Below, piece after piece: positions 5,393 to 6,774 of a stretch of 6,774 bases of DNA (position 1 is its first letter; every line of letters starts with the position of its first letter). A model generated the notes under the pieces. It worked only from the letters and a program-made list of their open reading frames with translations, was not told where the DNA came from and searched no databases. This DNA is from an uncultured Roseovarius sp. (GTDB lineage: Bacteria > Pseudomonadota > Alphaproteobacteria > Rhodobacterales > Rhodobacteraceae). The stretch lies in the NCBI GenBank assembly GCA_913055965.1, contig CAJXKX010000114.1:1-6774 (forward strand), in the 5' to 3' direction. A program made the translations under genes and the position numbers.

Positions 5393-6343
5393 ATGGATAC
5401 CCGCGCTGTCTTCTTGAACGGTCCCGAGGACCTTCATCTGGACAGGCTGGCGCTCAAGACGCCGGGGGCGGGGGACCTGGTGGTCGAGATCGCCCATTCG
5501 GGGATTTCCACCGGCACCGAAAAACTGTTCTGGAACGGCACGATGCCGCCCTTTCCGGGGATGGGCTATCCGCTGGTGCCGGGCTACGAGGCCGCCGGTG
5601 AGGTGGTCGAGGCCGCGCCCGGCACGGGCTACAGGCCCGGCGATCACGTGTTCGTTCCGGGTGCCGATTGCTTCGAGGGGGCGCATGGTCTCTTTGGGGG
5701 GGCGGCGGCGCGGCTGGTGACCTCGGCCGATCGGGTGACGCGGATCGATTCGCAGATGGGACCGGAGGGCGCCCTGCTGGCGCTGGCCGCGACGGCACGC
5801 CACGCGATGGCGGGGCTCGACCGGGCGGTGCCCGACCTGATCGTGGGCCACGGCGTGCTGGGCCGCCTGCTGGCGCGCCTGACCGTCGCCGCCGGTGCCC
5901 CCGCGCCAATGGTGTGGGAGACCGCACCCGACCGGCGGGGCGGCGCGCAGGGCTACGCGGTGATCGACCCCGCCGAGGACGCGCGCCGCGATTATCGCGC
6001 GATCTACGACGCCTCGGGCAATGCCGCGATTCTCGACGACCTGATCGGGCGCATTGCCAAGGGCGGCGAGATCGTGCTGGCGGGCTTCTACGCCGAGGGC
6101 GTCAGCTTCGCCTATCCGCCCGCCTTCATGAAGGAGGCGCGCCTCCGCATTGCCGCGGAATGGACCGACCAGGACATGCTGGCCACCCGCATGCTGATCG
6201 ACGAGGGGCATCTGAGCCTCTCGGACCTGATCACCCACAGGATGCCCGCGGACCGGGCCGAGGCGGCCTACAACACCGCCTTCGACGACCCGTCCTGCCT
6301 GAAAATGATGCTCGACTGGGAGCCCTCGAATGACCGCACTTGA
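5393..6343 (+). CDS. bchC: 3-hydroxyethyl bacteriochlorophyllide a dehydrogenase BchC
   Basis: BchC oxidises the C3 hydroxyethyl group to the acetyl group of bacteriochlorophyllide a, one of the last steps before the tail is attached. The 316-residue protein belongs to the medium-chain dehydrogenase/reductase superfamily. The N-terminal catalytic domain shows HSGISTGTEKLFWNG (about 34-48), PPFPGMGYPLVPGYEAAGEV (about 53-72) and YRPGDHVFVPG (about 79-91). The nucleotide-binding motif is GHGVLG at 152-157 (GxGxxG). The usual catalytic zinc ligands of alcohol dehydrogenases are not apparent: the Cys position falls in ISTGTE and the GHE position reads GYE, which I believe is normal for BchC. The ATG at 5393 was chosen over an upstream in-frame GTG at 5342 because GGGAGG sits 5 bases before it and the protein starts with the usual MDTRAVFLNGP; the GTG lies in the leader just before the hairpin. 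Its end overlaps bchX by 14 bases. Confidence 0.96.
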   Translation: MDTRAVFLNGPEDLHLDRLALKTPGAGDLVVEIAHSGISTGTEKLFWNGTMPPFPGMGYPLVPGYEAAGEVVEAAPGTGYRPGDHVFVPGADCFEGAHGLFGGAAARLVTSADRVTRIDSQMGPEGALLALAATARHAMAGLDRAVPDLIVGHGVLGRLLARLTVAAGAPAPMVWETAPDRRGGAQGYAVIDPAEDARRDYRAIYDASGNAAILDDLIGRIAKGGEIVLAGFYAEGVSFAYPPAFMKEARLRIAAEWTDQDMLATRMLIDEGHLSLSDLITHRMPADRAEAAYNTAFDDPSCLKMMLDWEPSNDRT

Positions 6344-6774
6344 CGACCGCGTACCCGACCTGACCGGCGACGCCATAGCCGACAACGATGCCCGCCTGCG
6401 GGACGAGGCCAACGCTCCGATGGACGAAATCCCGGTGCGCGAGCCGACCAAGAAAACCCAGATCATCGCGATCTACGGCAAGGGCGGCATCGGAAAATCC
6501 TTCACCCTGGCCAATCTCAGCCACATGATGGCCGAGCAGGGCAAGCGGGTGCTGCTGATCGGCTGCGACCCGAAATCCGACACAACCAGCCTGCTGTTCG
6601 GCGGCAAGGCCTGCCCGACGATCATCGAGACCTCGACCAAAAAGAACCTCGCCGGGGAGCAGGTCGCCATCGGGGATGTCTGCTTCAAGCGGGGCGGGGT
6701 GTTCGCCATGGAGCTGGGCGGCCCGGAGGTGGGCCGCGGTTGCGGCGGGCGCGGGATCATCCACGGCTTCGAGG
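6330..6774 (+). CDS. bchX: Chlorophyllide a oxidoreductase, iron-sulfur ATPase subunit BchX (3' truncated by window edge)
   Basis: BchX is the NifH-like, ATP-hydrolysing [4Fe-4S] reductase that passes electrons to BchYZ, which reduces the C7-C8 bond of chlorophyllide a to give the bacteriochlorin ring. The first 148 residues are present. After a polar N-terminal extension of about 40 residues comes the strand QIIAIYGKGGIGKSFT with the deviant P-loop GKGGIGKS at 50-57, then LLIGCDPKSDTTSLLFGG (switch I region, about 80-97) and ELGGPEVGRGCGGRGII, whose Cys138 matches the first cluster-ligand cysteine of NifH and BchL. The second ligand cysteine lies past the window end. The ATG at 6330 has GGGAG at 6318-6322, inside the end of bchC; the 14-base overlap implies coupled translation. 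BchX rather than BchL is supported by the N-terminal extension and the position right after bchC. Confidence 0.95.
   Translation, partial: MTALDDRVPDLTGDAIADNDARLRDEANAPMDEIPVREPTKKTQIIAIYGKGGIGKSFTLANLSHMMAEQGKRVLLIGCDPKSDTTSLLFGGKACPTIIETSTKKNLAGEQVAIGDVCFKRGGVFAMELGGPEVGRGCGGRGIIHGFE

Noticed and set aside
5225..6466. A 413-codon open frame on the minus strand opposite bchC and the start of bchX
   Set aside because: It covers the operators, leader and coding sequence of two confident genes and shows no recognisable domain; it is a GC-driven shadow.
1..6774. Mobile elements, CRISPR arrays, tRNA or rRNA genes, toxin-antitoxin or phage genes
   Set aside because: No long inverted or spaced repeats, transposase-like proteins or RNA-gene folds were seen; the whole window is accounted for by photosynthesis genes and their control regions.

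Overview
This window is a piece of a photosynthesis gene cluster from a high-GC anoxygenic phototroph. The best fit is a purple alphaproteobacterium of the Rhodobacter/Roseobacter group (Rhodobacteraceae). The evidence is the gene order crtB-tspO-crtC-crtD-crtE-crtF-bchC-bchX, the spheroidene-type carotenoid genes, the strong third-position GC bias, and two tandem pairs of TGT-N12-ACA operators of the CrtJ/PpsR type at the places expected in this group.

Layout: 2-223 (+) is the 3' end of a gene placed as crtB (phytoene synthase), overlapping tspO (220-681, +) by 4 bases. Converging on tspO across 27 bases is the minus-strand pair crtD-crtC (3131 down to 709), whose members overlap out of frame by about 76 bases. 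A 94-base divergent control region (3132-3225) carries two PpsR-type operators. crtE (3226-4131) and crtF (4134-5264) read rightward with a 2-base gap. A second control region (5265-5392) holds another operator pair laid over a sigma-70-like promoter, followed by a leader hairpin. bchC (5393-6343) and bchX (6330 to the window end, partial) follow and overlap by 14 bases.

How the genes work together: CrtE makes geranylgeranyl diphosphate, shared by carotenoids and the phytyl/geranylgeranyl tail of bacteriochlorophyll. CrtB condenses two of these to phytoene. After desaturation by CrtI (outside the window), CrtC hydrates, CrtD desaturates and CrtF O-methylates the product to give spheroidene-type methoxy-carotenoids. 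BchX is the reductase component of chlorophyllide oxidoreductase (with BchY and BchZ, expected just downstream) and BchC oxidises the 3-hydroxyethyl group, both on the way to bacteriochlorophyllide a. TspO is an outer-membrane tetrapyrrole-linked sensor that tunes expression of the same genes in Rhodobacter.

I see no mobile element, CRISPR array, tRNA or rRNA, and no wholly new system. The points worth a second look are local: a non-canonical, apparently expanded second aspartate-rich motif in CrtE over a small direct repeat and quasi-palindrome; the unclear crtC start inside crtD; the symmetric operator/promoter layout between crtD and crtE; and two hairpins around the bchC control region.
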